A stretch of DNA of 64,000 bases from assembly GCA_003290165.1 (NCBI GenBank), contig QNQO01006976.1, positions 434,001 to 498,000 on the forward strand, given 5' to 3'. Positions 10,680-22,783 of this stretch are shown here, one piece after another (within the stretch, counting starts at the first letter, position 1; the number at the start of each line of letters is the position of its first letter). The DNA is from Berberis thunbergii. Lineage: Eukaryota; Streptophyta; Magnoliopsida; Ranunculales; Berberidaceae. The translations under genes were made by a program, and so were the position numbers. Below the pieces are notes generated by a model, which was given only the letters and a program-made list of their open reading frames with translations, did not search any database and was not told the DNA's origin.

Positions 10680-13060
10680 TTTATTAAGAGAGGTCCCAAT
10701 CAGCATGCTCCTCATTCATCAGCCGCAACAGCTCTAGTATCCCTTGTACAACTTTATTGAACTCGAACATGCCATGTGCCTTGTGGAGCTTCTCCTCACG
10801 TACTCTTGATTCAACGAGCTCTCAATTCATCTACTCCAACTTGCCAAACAACATATCAATTTTGGACTGCTCGGCACTCAGGTTGTCCTTAACAACACTA
10901 AGCTCATTTTGCGCCAGAAGGAACTCCTCTTCGGATGTCCTCACACACTTGGTATTGAACTCAACGTCAGCCTCTAATTGCTAACATCAAACAGTCCACT
11001 CGGAGTCCTTCCTAGCATGTTCCACATTCAGAGCCTGCATTTTAGCCCACGCTTGGGCTATGGTCTCCTAAGCAAATTGTAAGTCACGACGGACAAGGTT
11101 CATTTCTTCTTCAAGACCTTTTCCAAATCGGACTTAAGAAAATCCTCTGAGTCTCCGATCTTGCCTGCCAGGCCTCCGGGTCATCGATCGATTAGGCGGG
11201 CTTTCTTCAAGCTGCTTCTTCAATGATTAAATTTTGTGGAGAGCGTCAGAGTATGACTTCTCTAAATTTGGAAAGACTCGCTCCATTGTATACACTCTTT
11301 CATGAGCAACATCTACTTTCATCCTAGCGATGAAAGCTTGATTCAGATAAGACTCCCCAGCATGAGATGTTTCTGCCTCTTGTACATAAGCTCTCCCGAC
11401 GTATTACCTTCTAGCTTTGAAGCACAATTTGCGAGCCAGTCATTACATGCGCTAATATGTTTCAAGGAGGCAGAAGAAATATCAACCTTCTGGTGCTAGG
11501 ACTGGTTGCCCATCATTACCACATCTGCGGTGAAAAGGTTGATCCGCACATCCGGATGGAAGTCTTCTGGGATCAGAATCACTCCAGTATCACCTTTGTT
11601 GTTTTCACTGGATCAAGGCCCTTCTCCACCACTTTCCCCTTACAATGATTTGCTCTCTCTCATGAGCCAACTCTGAAGCAGTTGATGGGGAAGAAGGCAG
11701 TGAGTTATCTCTCAAACCCGTCGTCACCTCAATGTGAGGTTGAGATCGGGACGGAGGACAATACGGGCGACATGGAAGAGACTTTTTCCCATAAGGACGA
11801 CAGTCAGACGACTATTCAACAAGTCGAGAAAACTCATGATCCAAGGATGGGTTGTACTTGAAATCCTTCAACGAAAAATGACAAGTTTGACCCGCATCAG
11901 CCAAAGCTACCATACCAGCCTGCAGCAATAGGTTGTTCATCGCCTTTGCCTGCTTAGTACTCGGCTTTGTTGCATCTTCAACCCCCACCATTTCCAGGTA
12001 CTCCTTCTCCAAGTTGGGAAGAGAAATAAGGGCCTTTGCTTGAGCATCGCGCCCCTCGGACACAACAGCTTCCACCTAGCAAATGAATCAAGATCTTGCC
12101 CCACAACTTTGTGTCCCTTCTCTGAAGGGGCCAAATGCTCACGAGCAGGCTTAGTTGCAGCACGAAGCTTATTTGGATGCACAGAAGAAGAAAATGCCTC
12201 ATTCAGCTCCCCCTTTCTTAACATGCTCAAAATCTTAACCATCAAAAACTTCATCTTCTTCGAAGAGGGTTCGTCTTCAAACTTTGATTTCAAAACTCCA
12301 AAAAGATTGGGAGCCTCATGCCAATAAGCCCGTAGTCTACTGTGCTTAATATTAGAAGGTTGGATTGTATCCACCAGCATCCGTGGCATGTCACAAAATC
12401 TATCCATGGCTGCTTTGTCCTCAGAAAAAAGGGGGTAGTTGGAAATTTCCCTACAAAAAATATAGATAACAATACAATAAGTAATCAACAATAGCGGGAT
12501 CCAAAACAGAATCAAACTTACTCAGTTGCCTGAACTCCCACTCGATCAGATAACCAATAAGCATGAAATACTTCGAATACTTTGCTAGAACTTGAAGTCG
12601 TCAAGCAAATTGTTAAAGCAAGGCGACAACCTCAACACGCACACAACATGCTCATTTATCCGATGAGAGGAAAGCAATTGGTTCATTCTCAAACACACTC
12701 GGACACCAGTATCATTTTCCCAAATCAGAATGGCAATCACATTCCTATATCCATTCGACACTAGCTGAGTGAGCGAATACCAAGGTACGCCAAGAAGCTC
12801 CTAATCTCGTTGATGACAGGAAGTGGATGCTCGATTGAAGCATACTCATGTGCAAACAGATACATCCTTCTGTAGGAGATAATGGTGTCTAACTAGCGCC
12901 CAATGTGAAGAGCAACTGATCATTGGGGATCCCATATTTCTCTAGAAGGCCATCCAGATTCGACTCGAAGATTGACTCCTCCTCGAAGAACTTATGGCCT
13001 GTAGCAAACAATTCATCAGAAGATGATTCTGACCTGCCATGGAAAACATACAAGCTTTCG
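10680..13060 (-). pseudogene. Antisense extra ORF of Tat/Ogre-like element
   Basis: Long minus-strand coding pieces run opposite to the gag and protease remnants. From the right, 12980-12540 reads as a helical segment ending in GYLIEWEFRQL-like sequence. Next, 12515-11937 contains AYWHEAPNLFGVLKSKF and a basic stretch. Frame 12075-11812 follows (LEKEYLEMVGVEDA), and 11340-11210 is coiled coil (VDVAHERVYTMERVFPNLEK). Extra ORFs in antisense orientation are an established feature of Tat-lineage retrotransposons. Their protein has no settled function. Frameshifts and stops separate the pieces, so it is broken. Confidence 0.5.
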
Positions 13061-13399
13061 ATTACAGAAGATAAACAAAGTCAAAACACGTAAATAAACT
13101 CTGTAGGGAAAGGGATCAATGTAGAAAATAGAATCCTTGCCTTTTTCTTTTTTTGAGCAGACACACGCCTAATTAATGAAGTGGCACTGCTCGAGGAGAC
13201 GATTTAGACTTAACCGTTCTGGCCCTCCATGACATGAATTAGTAAACCAACACATTGGCCCACCAACTTAGGAGGAAGTTGATGATACACCCAAATCACC
13301 CAATTTGGGAAAAGCCCAGACAACACTAAATCCACTTTGGCATAATCCAGGAGGTTGAACCAAATTCCATCGCCCTACTATGCCACACGTCACATGGTC

Positions 13400-13836
13400 A
13401 AGCCCAATACCCGTAATACATTGGGTCTGACTAGAAAAAATATCTAAGTATAAAGTTGTGCATGGAAACTCCCTTGCATGAACAACGCTTCAAAAGGGAA
13501 GTTTCTCCTGCAGATCTAGGAGCACAAGTCGTGCGGGGAAACTCTGCTACATGGACCACTCCTAAGAAGGAAATGATCTCCAACAAGATATCTTTCTCTA
13601 AACTACGCCACCAAAGGCCTAGCAAAACAAGCACTCTCGCATTATAAATAAGACACGGGGTTGATGAACAAATGTATGCTACAAAACCCATTTTACAGCT
13701 TTAAGCCATTGTCAAGCCTTGTCTGACTTTAGCATCAGAGTGCCATCGGCCGCCACAACGGTGATCTTTGGCTCACGTCTGTTCCCTGTGCAGGTAAAGG
13801 TCAATGTCAAGGAAAACAAAATTTAAGTACATCATC
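13400..13836 (+). repeat. Probable LTR 3' part (Tat/Ogre-like)
   Basis: A TATA-like CATTATAAATAAGA lies at about 13640. After it comes AGCCTTGTCTGACTTTAGCA, followed by a segment with GTGCCATCGGCCGCC and a closing TTCCCTGTGCAG, the layout seen near the end of Tat/Ogre LTRs (R and U5). I could not place the 5' boundary or a second matching LTR. The other LTR is probably lost or truncated. Confidence 0.4.
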
Positions 13837-15588
13837 TCCGATTATTTATTTTAACAATTATTTTACTGAATTATGTGTAGCTAAACAATTAAGTTAGGGA
13901 TAGATTGAAACACTCGTTATGACTCCTTGAGAATTTTGACATGCCTTGGTACACTACTTTTTTTATGTTCAATTAATTAATTTCTAATTTATTTCACCTT
14001 CATATTGATTTTGTTTGTGCTTGATCACCATATGCATGATTTTTATGTTGATAGCCACTTAGGTAAATTTAGATGATCGGGTCTTGTGCCTATGCTAAGT
14101 GTTAAAAAGAACCAAGTAAGATCGGTTCTTGAAATTAATCAACATGAATGACCGAAATACAGAACATGCTTTGGGTTTTGTGTTTTTGTCGATTTTCATT
14201 GATTATGCGATTTTAAGGTGCAACTTAGTAGATACCATGCTAAATACCTTGAGAATGAAAAGAGTTAGAGTAAACACCTATGCCTAATTCGTTGTTTAGA
14301 AAAATCCATAGCTTAAGGAGTAGACACTCATACCCTTACGTTGACAAAATTTGAGCATTTAAATTATGTTTGTATCATTGTGCATGTTGTTGTTTAAAGG
14401 AACATGACTAGTGGTAGATATCGAATCCTTTACTTATTTTCTTATTATTTGAACTAATTTTGTTTTTCCTTATTATATTTTTTATTTTCTATACTATTTG
14501 TTTGATCTTGTGCACTTGCAAGTTAAAATGTATATTTAGAAGCTTATAATTAGGTTAATAAAAGTACAACGCCCTTGCATCATATTACTTGTTATTCCGT
14601 TGCAACCATAATTCCTACCAGATGATTATGGGAATGATATTCTACTAGAGACCCAATTGTATTTTTGGCAAGGGCATATGAAACCAGAGTTATAATTCTA
14701 ACACCTCGCTGCAAAGGCGCCTAGCTCGAGGATGGATGATGTTTGCGCCATGTTGTATCACTAGGCAACCGTTAAAGGGGAGATTTATAAGTAATGATTT
14801 TCACTATTCTGACACTGACGCCTTTTCGGCTTAACGACAAGATCTGTGGTGGATGGTCCTGCCATATATTTAAGCCTAAATCCTACACCATTGCGTTGGT
14901 GGTTAAGTAGGGACAATATCATTGGTCTGAGAGTAGGTCATTACATACAATATTCGTGGTTCGAAAGTGAGTCGTTACCAGTAGATATGAATGTAAAAAA
15001 CAAGCTTGAAATGTTGTAGAATCGCTTTTGAAGAAATAGGAAAAGATGCTTGGGCGTGTCAACATTCATGCTTGCTCAACATCTAAACATAGATTCCAAT
15101 TTAAATTTAATCTGTTGTATATTGTTGTCAATAAGAACTGCTCCTTTAACTACTTTCCACACAAATACCAATACTTTTTATGGCATAAGCATTTACCAAA
15201 TCGTCTAAAAGCACAGTTTGTTCTTGCCTTGGATTCAATAAATCATAGGTAGATTTAAGTGAATACTCTTAGATGAATGCAAAGGCAAGCTGTGAAGATA
15301 ATATCTAAGAAAGAAATGGATCGAGAGCAAGTAGAAAATCAACTAGGTGTGAAAGCCAATGAAGAGCTCATTTATTCCACAAAATCTTAATCAACCATCA
15401 TGCATTGCATTCCAACCTTCAGTCCAACACAACTTCAATTTAGCTTTTATTTGCTTAACATGGTGCCACATTAAAGAGACACACCTTCTGAGGATCCATA
15501 ACTACACATTAGGGATTTTTTTGGTCTGTGGCTTAAAAGCCAGAAGGAATTAATTTCTTTTTTCTTTTTTCTTTAAAACATAATGTGA

Positions 15589-16800
15589 TTGAACTCTTTG
15601 GCTGCAGGTTCCATTAATAATTGGGGGGAGTTGGCTAAATTTTTAAAGAAGTTCTTTCCAACTCAAAAGGTAAGGCATCTTAAAAGGGAAATTCAAATTT
15701 TCCAACAGAAAAAGGGAGATCTTTTCTTTGAAGCATGGGAACATTTCAATGATCTGGTACAAGATTTTCATGAAGGTTAAAATGATACGAATAAAAGTCT
15801 TATTGATTCTGCTTGTGGAGGTGTGCTTATGGAAAAAAAAAAGTGAGGAAGCTATTGAGCTATTTGAGACCCTAAGTGAGAATTTTCAACAATTCTCATC
15901 AAGAAGGAGGCCAGGAGTGAAAGTTAGGGTGTTTATGAGGTAAGCACTAATGTTGGAATCCAAGCTCAGATAACGGCAATGGAGAGGAAGCAAGATATAC
16001 TTGTGAAAGCAATGCCAACCTAGAACATCTCCCAAATTCAACAAGTTGCTCAAATCGAGGTATGTGCTATAGTTCTCATTGTAATAGCCGTCCTATGTCT
16101 TCTTTTACAGAGCGGGAGCATGTAACTTTGTGGAAAAAAACAACTATCTTCCCAAGAACAACCCCTATTCCAATACTTACCAACTTAGGTGGAGAAATCA
16201 CTTTGATTCCTCTTGAAGTGGAAATCATAACAATCTAGATCCATTGAGAAATTTTTAGTAGGGAATAATTTTCAACCACCACCACAAGGAATACATCCAA
16301 ATCCTGAGCAGAAGAAGAATGGTCTTGAAGGTAACATACTTCAATTCATTACTACACAACAATAGACCAATGCTCAAACCAGTCAAGCCATTCAAATATT
16401 TAAGGCACAAGTAAGGCAATAGGCCAAGGAGTTGAGTGAGAGAAAAAAGGGAGAGTTTTCGTCACAAACTATACCAAACCAGAGAGAACGAAAACAGTTC
16501 ATGGTTCGTGATTGTCCTTAGGAGTGGTAAAGTTATTGACAATAAGGTGAGAACATATAAGAACAACGAAGAAAAATTGGAAACACATCCAACAGAAATC
16601 ACAAACTCCAACAAGGTAAGTGAAAAGAAGAAGGTAATATTGTCGCCCTTCCCTCAAAGGTTAGTCAAACAAAATAAAGAGACCAAATTTCATGATATTT
16701 TTCAAACTTTTACTTCATTCAGTTCAAATGATTCCATCTTAGGCCAAGTTTTTAAATTATTGTTGTACTCACGAAAGAAAGTTTCAAGAATATAAGAAAA
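15589..16800 (+). pseudogene. Athila gag remnant
   Basis: Frame 15589-15780 reads WGELAKFLKKFFPTQKVRHL, then REIQIFQQKKGDLFFEAWEH. This is the Retrotrans_gag domain of Athila elements (W.ELA..FL.K.FP..K...LR.EI..F.Q..GE.L.EAWERF). Downstream, 16500-16790 carries IVLRSGKVIDNKV and then LSPFPQRLVKQNKETKFHD, the Athila linker before the protease. Several stops and frameshifts separate these blocks, so no gag protein can be made. No zinc knuckle is evident. Confidence 0.82.
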
Positions 16801-16879
16801 TTGCATTGACCTTGCATTAACTGAAGAGGTCAATGCAATTTTCGTGAGAAAATTACCGTCCAAACTAAAAATCCAGAAA

Positions 16880-17320
16880 GTTTTTCTATTCCATGCAAAA
16901 AGTGTGGTAAATTCTTTGGATGTGCTTTGTTGATTTAGGAGTCATCATTAATTTGTTGCCCTATACTATTTATAAGAGATCGACATTGGGGGAACTTAAA
17001 CCAACTTCAATTACATTGCAATTAGCAGACATAAAACATCAAAAGACTTAGAGGTATTTTAGAAGGTGTCTTGGTTCTGGTAAAATCAATTTACTTTACA
17101 TGTGGATTTTATTGTCTTAGATATGGAAGAACCTCTTCACTATCATCTTTGCCTATTATTTTAGGAAGACCTTTATGCATACTACAGATACGACAATTTG
17201 GTTTAAAAATGGTATTATAAGCATGAAAGTGATTGGTGAAAATATAGAATTTTAATGTATTTGATGCATTAAAGTTACCCCATGATGAGCATGATTAGTT
17301 CAATATTGATGTTTTTTCAA
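16880..17320 (+). pseudogene. Athila aspartic protease remnant
   Basis: Across shifting frames one can read DLGVIINLLPYTIYKRSTLG, the ELKPTSITLQLAD strand, then GRPFMHTT and a VIGENIEFNVFDALKLPHDE-like block. This is the Athila protease order (DLGSSVSLMP, MKPT..SLQLAD, ILGRPFL). The catalytic D-[LT]-G-[SA]-S is altered to DLGVI. The frame is broken at least three times. The pol region that should follow, reverse transcriptase and RNase H, is absent across the E2 insertion point. Confidence 0.75.
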
Positions 17321-17379
17321 AGTGTTGTTGAGCAAGTTTTTTAGATACATGCACTACACCAAAAACCCCATTTAGCCAC

Positions 17380-17850
17380 GCCAACCTGGCCACGGTTATA
17401 AACCGTTGGTATATTTGCCACGGCTAAAAACCGTAGCTATATTTACCAACGGCTTTAAACCGTGGGTAAAAAGACCTGGCCACGGCTTAAAACCGTTGGT
17501 ATATTTGGAACGGCTAAAAACCGTGGCTAACATTAGCAACGGCTCCAAACCGTAGCAATTATTTGTAACGGTTTAGAACCGTTGCAACAAAATACTTTAG
17601 CAACGGTTATAAACCGTGGCTACGCATAGAAACGGCTCAAAACCGTTGCAAAAATAAAATTTAGCAACGGTTCTGAACCGTGGCTATGTATAGCAACGGC
17701 TTAGAACCGTTGCAACAAAATATTTTAGCAACGGTTCTAAACCGTGGCTATGGCTAGCAACGGCTCAAAACCGTTGCAAATAAAAATTAGCAACGGTTCT
17801 GAACCGTGCCGAAGCATAGCAACGGCTCAGAACCGTGGCTACATGAAAGC
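17380..17850. repeat. E2 left subterminal palindromes
   Basis: Around 18 units of a palindrome alternate between GCCACGG-TTATAAA-CCGT and AGCAACGGTTCTGAACCGTG forms, about 25-30 bp apart. Each unit is itself an inverted repeat of 14-20 bp. The layout suggests binding sites for a TnpA-like protein. It also makes the end able to fold into many small hairpins. Confidence 0.92.
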
Positions 17851-17861
17851 TGAAAAAAATT

Positions 17862-18086
17862 TTGGGCGGGGTATATTGGCGCTCGACATTCCCTCCACTC
17901 GCCATCGACATTCCTCCTCCCCTCCACTCGACCTTGTCTCCTTCGCTGCTCCCTCCCTCGACTCGACTTCCTGCTCCCTCCCTCGACGTCCTTCCTCCCC
18001 TCCTTCCCTGCTCTCTCGACTTCCCTCCTCCCCTGGTCTTCCCTCCACTCGGCGTCTTCAAATCAATCAGGCCCTCTCTCGTACAG
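17862..18086 (+). promoter_or_regulatory. E2 CT-rich leader with splice donor
   Basis: Directly inside the left repeats lies a pyrimidine-rich stretch made of CTCGAC, CCTCCC and CTCTC motifs. It ends at CTCTCGTACAG, followed by the donor-like GTACTC at 18087. This resembles a 5' untranslated exon of the kind common in plants. It points into the element, in the same sense as IQM, DEK, GLR and transportin fragments downstream. Promoter activity is inferred, not shown. Confidence 0.45.
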
Positions 18087-18904
18087 GTACTCTCTCTCTC
18101 TCTTGTATTTTTTTTATGAAATTAGGGTTCCGAACAAATTGCAAGTCTTTGAGCATTGTTGACTGTTGATTGCATTGATGTTTTCATTTTGGGGAAAAAA
18201 TAACTAGGTATACAATTGGATTGGGGAAGATGAAGTTTAAAACAAACTTTCAGTATTCCAAGTTTTATAGATTTGATGTTGGTCGTTTCATATTTTTGTA
18301 TTTAATTTTTAATTTGATACATGTATTATCCTTGAAATTTTTTTTTTTTATTGGAATAGAGAAGTAATCCTATGTCCATATGGAGAAATATTCAATTGGT
18401 TGATTTAAATGGTTGAAGTTGAAGAAAGAAATAAAACATGAATATGAGCCTTATCCCAAGTATGTAGAATATGTAGAAGTTGAGTATATTCTGATGCTTC
18501 TCTTGCTGGTTGTAATTAGACAACATTTCTTTACACTAATAAGTTCAAAATTTCAACAATTGCATATATATGACCCGGTTTTGAGTTGATGCATGAGTTT
18601 TACTTATTGCTATGTTTAAAGGTACAAAACAAAGCCATCAAGCTGACTTTTGTTGGTCAGAGTACCAAGTTGAATGGATTAGGAACTGAACTATTAGGTT
18701 TTTCCTAGAAATGATGTCATGTTTAGGTACAAGGAATTTGATTTTGCTGGTATCCATTATTATCCATAAACGTCTTTTTTAAGACCATCAACAAGTTGTG
18801 TCATTATATCATACATAGGCCATGTAAAAAGTTTCAAAATTACTTAATAAAGAATTGGATTATCTTACACTACACCCTCATTACTTTGAAAATTACTTAA
18901 TAAA
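18087..18904. other. No gene seen
   Basis: AT-rich, intron-like sequence between the leader and the exonuclease fragment. There is no coding similarity I can recognise on either strand. Confidence 0.5.
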
Positions 18905-19166
18905 GAATTGGTGCACTCTTCATGTTGTGAAGTTGTATTACAAGACAGTAGGATTTGGAACTCAGTTGTAGTGTAGCAATGTCCAAGTTATTGATAAGCT
19001 GCTTCAAATGTACATCGACCCCTACAATAATGGGGCTACCATGGTTGTTGTAGTTGCATGATAATAATAGCTCTGTGATGTAAGAATCTTTGAAGGACTC
19101 TCCATCTGTTACTGTGGTCTTCACTGCAATTCCATTCACATTCACAGTGCAAGTAGTCATGTTTTG
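18905..19166 (-). pseudogene. WRN-like 3'-5' exonuclease, N-terminal fragment
   Basis: The minus-strand frame reads CTVNVNGIAVKTTVTDGESF, then SPIIVGVDVHLKQL and later DIATLQLSSKSYCLVIQL. This matches plant Werner-syndrome-like exonuclease domains of the DEDD superfamily (VxGxxIxTTVTD, then IVGLDVEW, then VATLQLC). The catalytic DxE of the Exo I motif, normally DVEW, appears here as DVHL, so the second acidic residue is lost. About 90 of some 210-240 residues remain. It is antisense to E2's leader, an exception among these fragments. Confidence 0.65.
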
Positions 19167-19181
19167 CAAGTGATTCATCAC

Positions 19182-20070
19182 TTGCTTTAATAGTTTCTAA
19201 CACTCACAAATGGGATTGATTAATCATTATGTCCATGTATTCATATGCCTGACTTGATCATTTGAGCATTTGAGTATTCATATGTCTGACTTGAATAAGA
19301 ACCTCACAATCAGAATAAAAGAAATGAAACAGAGCCTATGAAGACTATTTCTGAAGCAAATTCAAAGTTTTGTTTGTGTTGGATCTCATGCCGCAAACTT
19401 TTTTAAATTGATTGATATATTGTGTTTTGTTTACCCTCTGACATTTCTTTATGAGTTTCATATTGATTGAATATTAAACAGGGGTCTGAGAAGTAGAAGC
19501 ATGCTTCATAGCAATGTTTAAGACATTTCTACAACATGTTGAAACAACTCTTAGCAAACAGCATAGCTTTTCATTTAGTTAGACATCCAGTACATTAACT
19601 TTTAATAATGAATAAACACACAATGTAGATGGGAATGTAGCTCCCAGAACTTGTGCTGTAAGCTATGATTCTCAACCCTCATTATGAAATAGGATAAAAG
19701 GGGTTCTTCGGTTTTAATCTTTGAATGTAAGGTATAGAAGAAGTTGCCCAGTTTCTTGTTGATATTGAATGAAATAGGATTCGGAGCCTACAACTATTTA
19801 AATTATGGAAAGTTTTCATTCAGATATGCCTGCTCTTTATTCACTATCTATACTAAAGCAAGTACGACCTTCATATTTTTTTAATCTTAACATCAATCTA
19901 TCAAAATGGTCTATGAATCTCCTCTGAACTTGACTTCTTATTGAACATCAGTTTAACCCACTCCCAAGTGTTGGTATTCATCTCTTTGCATATCAATTGG
20001 CAGAATGATTAGTCTGTTGCTTCCTCCCATGCTAGACTTGATTTCCTTTTGCCATTAGGTACCGATTTCA
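19182..20070. other. No gene seen
   Basis: AT-rich stretch up to the insertion point of E3. I see no coding similarity. E3's TCA target duplication copy is at 20068-20070. Confidence 0.5.
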
Positions 20071-20089
20071 CACTACTACAAATATTAGC

Positions 20090-20365
20090 TTAGGTACGCC
20101 ACTTAGATAGCGCTTTTTTAAAGAGCTATCCAAGTGGGCACTAGGATAGCGCTTATTTGTCTTAAAAAATAAAAAAAACAAAAAAAACACTACAATAGCG
20201 CTTTTAATTTTTTTTTTCAGTTAAGCGCTATCTTAGTTATGTCTTAGATAGCGCTTTAAAAAACGCTATGGGAAAAAACGTTACCAAAGCTACCATAGCG
20301 CTTTTAAAGTGCTTGCATAGCGCTTCCGAAGCGCTATGTTACTTAAATTTAGGATAGCGCTCTCG
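20090..20365. repeat. E3 left subterminal AGCGCT palindromes
   Basis: Repeated ATAGCGCTTTT and AAAAAGCGCTAT units occur in both orientations, about ten cores in 275 bp. The matching array is at the other end (25690-25950). They differ in sequence from the AACGG palindromes of E1, E2 and E4. Confidence 0.88.
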
Positions 20366-20460
20366 ATCTAACCTAGAAGGGAGAACAACGCCTCCACTCT
20401 CTCGTCCCCCCTCTGTGCATAACTCTGCCTCCCTCTCTCTCGCCCTGCTCCCTATCTCCA

Positions 20461-22783
20461 TTGCTCTCACTCTCTCCATTGCTCTCCCTGCCTCCCTCAC
20501 TCCACCGCTCTCACTCTCTCTCGCATTCGAGCTTTGGCTCTTTCTCGACGGAGCGTTGTTACTGGCTTTCTCGATCAAACACTTTGCAAGCAATCAAAAC
20601 CAATCAAGCTCTCCCCTTTCTTCTTCGTCAACCTCCGAAACAGTTCTCCACTGAACCAGAGAACCCGCCACAGAAGACAGATTTAGCCGACCCAGAGAAC
20701 CAGAAGAATCGATACCCAGACTCAGCAATCGACATTCTTCAATCTTCAAGCAATGGTAACTTTCTACTCGAACTAGGGTTAGGGTTTATTGCATTTGGGA
20801 ATTAAAACTTTGGGTTTTGATTGGAATGTAAATTTTTGTGTCTATTGTTGTGTAGAAGCGATCTATGGGAAACTGACTGGAATTGGGAAGCATACGTTGA
20901 AGAGGGACATTGTTGATATGCTTGAAGGCTGTGCTTTGAGTCCTATGGACATTCGAGTCGATTACAATCGATATTTCAATCCACAAGGAATGTATGTATT
21001 CTTATGTGAATAAATTACTTGAAGTTTGAATCTCATGGATGCATTGTTTGATTGAATAATTCATGTATTGTGAATGGATTCAGGGTTCTGCAGTTCCAGT
21101 CTCGCAAGGCATTTGATACTGCCATAAGGTTGATTCGAGGGAAGGGTCAGATGTTTCGGCTGGAAAAGGTGATGCTTGTTTCGGATTTGGGTTCGATACT
21201 TCTGATTCATGGTGTGTACTTCTGTATGAATGAATAAACTGTTTTATTGTATTTCAGGTGGACCGTAGCATGTGGAAAATTACAACTTATGAAGGAAAAC
21301 CGTAAGTCATAGTATTTTATGATGTTAGTTGTTTTATTTTCTTGTTATGGATTTAGTTGGGTATTTTATCTTATTGATATCGTATCGATGTCCAGTACTC
21401 ACCTCACACAAAGATTTATTTATTTACTATTATTGTTTTTAAGGTTTCCAATATTGAATAAATGAGTAATTACTAGTTATTTGATGATCAGAATGTAATT
21501 TGCTTGTCAGTATTCTCTATATGTATATCGTATAAAATATTGACATTCTAATAGACCGGTAAAAAAAATATCACGTCATGTTTGAGAGTCATAACCCATA
21601 AGTGTATAGGCATATGCATATATACCACTAACTCTCTTAATCACCAAGGAATGAAATGATTGTTTACAATAGCAAGTATCAGCATAAAGGTTATTTGCAC
21701 TAGAATAATCAAATTGGTAATGAAACTCTACTTATTTTTGGAACCCTATCTGCTGATCCTCTGCTCATTAATGTATGGAAAAGCAATGTCCCAACTTTCT
21801 CACACTTGATTAGGAATTTGAATGTGTTTTAGCATGCCTTTACATTGCGGATCTCATGATTTTTGTGCTTATATGTAATATATTTTAGTTTTCTCACAAA
21901 TCGCATTAGCAAGGTCTGGAACAATGCTTCTGGTGATGACACAGTTTTATCAAAATCTGATAACTTATTACATTTTGAAGTAAAAAAAAAAAGATAAAAG
22001 AAAAGGTACCACAAATTCTATCACATGCCCATTTTTCTCCTCCACACACTCAAATTTTGGTTAATTAAAGAAAAATATATAATCTCTTATTCATCAAGTG
22101 AGTAATATATGCAAGGCTTTTTAAATCTATTTTGAAAGAATTCCAACGAAATTCCTTGCAAGGCTTATTAAATCTCTTGATCATAGGAGTATCATGTTTT
22201 TAATATAGAACATTGATAATGGAAAGAATTGTTAATCTTCTTATGGATAAAATACGCCTTCCAACTCTATTTTGAACCGTCCCAGCAAGTGGGGTAATTG
22301 AAGAAAGTGTTTAGCAATCCAAGACCATAATTTCTGCGAGTGTCATTCTAGATTCTGCCAGAAAACAATTGATGCACATGCCATCATTATGAATCTATAT
22401 GTTGTAGCCGGACCTGTTATGCCATTATGAATCCATCTGAAGAATGTGGTTATAATTTGTTTGACTGTATCAGGTGTTATTGCAAGGGATTCCAAGACAA
22501 GCACAGCCAGATGACGTAGAACGTTTCTTGTGTGGTTGTGACTTTAATCCTTCAAATATGCAGTTGTTTATGAGGTCAGTTTGAAATTTTCGGGGGCTTT
22601 GGATGTGACTTGAGTTTCTATTTACAAACCATTTCTTTTGTAAAATTGCTGCAGGCAGGCATATCCAGACCCTATTAGAATGGGACTTATACAGTTCCGT
22701 ACGCAGATTGAGGCAATGAGACCTGTCATGATGAAGAATAGAAGCTTCTGTCTCAATAATCAGATCCTGATGCGGGTTCTTCA
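20461..22783 (+). pseudogene. Mitochondrial-type RNA-binding-like protein gene, nearly complete but broken
   Basis: Five exons can be followed. Exon 1 ends at 20755, then 20856-20991, 21084-21168, 21258-21301, 22474-22574 and 22655-22783, with GT-AG borders throughout. The N-terminus (LLRQPPKQFSTEPENPPQ) resembles a mitochondrial presequence. The body has two RRM-like repeats: YGKLTGIGKHTLKRDIVDML and VDYNR, then VLLQGIPRQAQPDDVERFL and SFCLNNQILMRVLQ. I know this pattern from plant proteins but cannot name one. Exon 1 has no in-frame ATG after the TAG at 20374. An ACG at 20548, before GAGCGTTGTTAC, is a likely mutated start. The 21301/22474 junction is out of phase by one base. So it is probably not functional. 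Confidence 0.7.

Larger units (their letters stand above)
13837..17351 (+). mobile_element. Athila-like Ty3/gypsy retrotransposon, 5' part
   Basis: The first roughly 420 bp match 63586-64000 at the far end of the window, including shared stretches such as TTGATCACCATATGCATGAT and TCTTGTGCCTATGCTAAGTG. Both are probably the same LTR or leader segment. Gag and protease remnants follow at 15589-17290. The retroelement is interrupted at 17351 by E2 and resumes at 36387 with the integrase end. E2's ATG target duplication is at 17349-17351 and 36387-36389. Confidence 0.7.

Noticed and set aside
17380..17850. Possible CRISPR array
   Set aside because: Units are palindromic, variable and end at a CACTA terminus in a plant genome. 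The gaps are not unique spacers of fixed length.
17765..18119. Four overlapping open frames in the E2 leader
   Set aside because: They arise because a pyrimidine-rich tract has few stops on either strand. The sequence is better explained as a non-coding leader.
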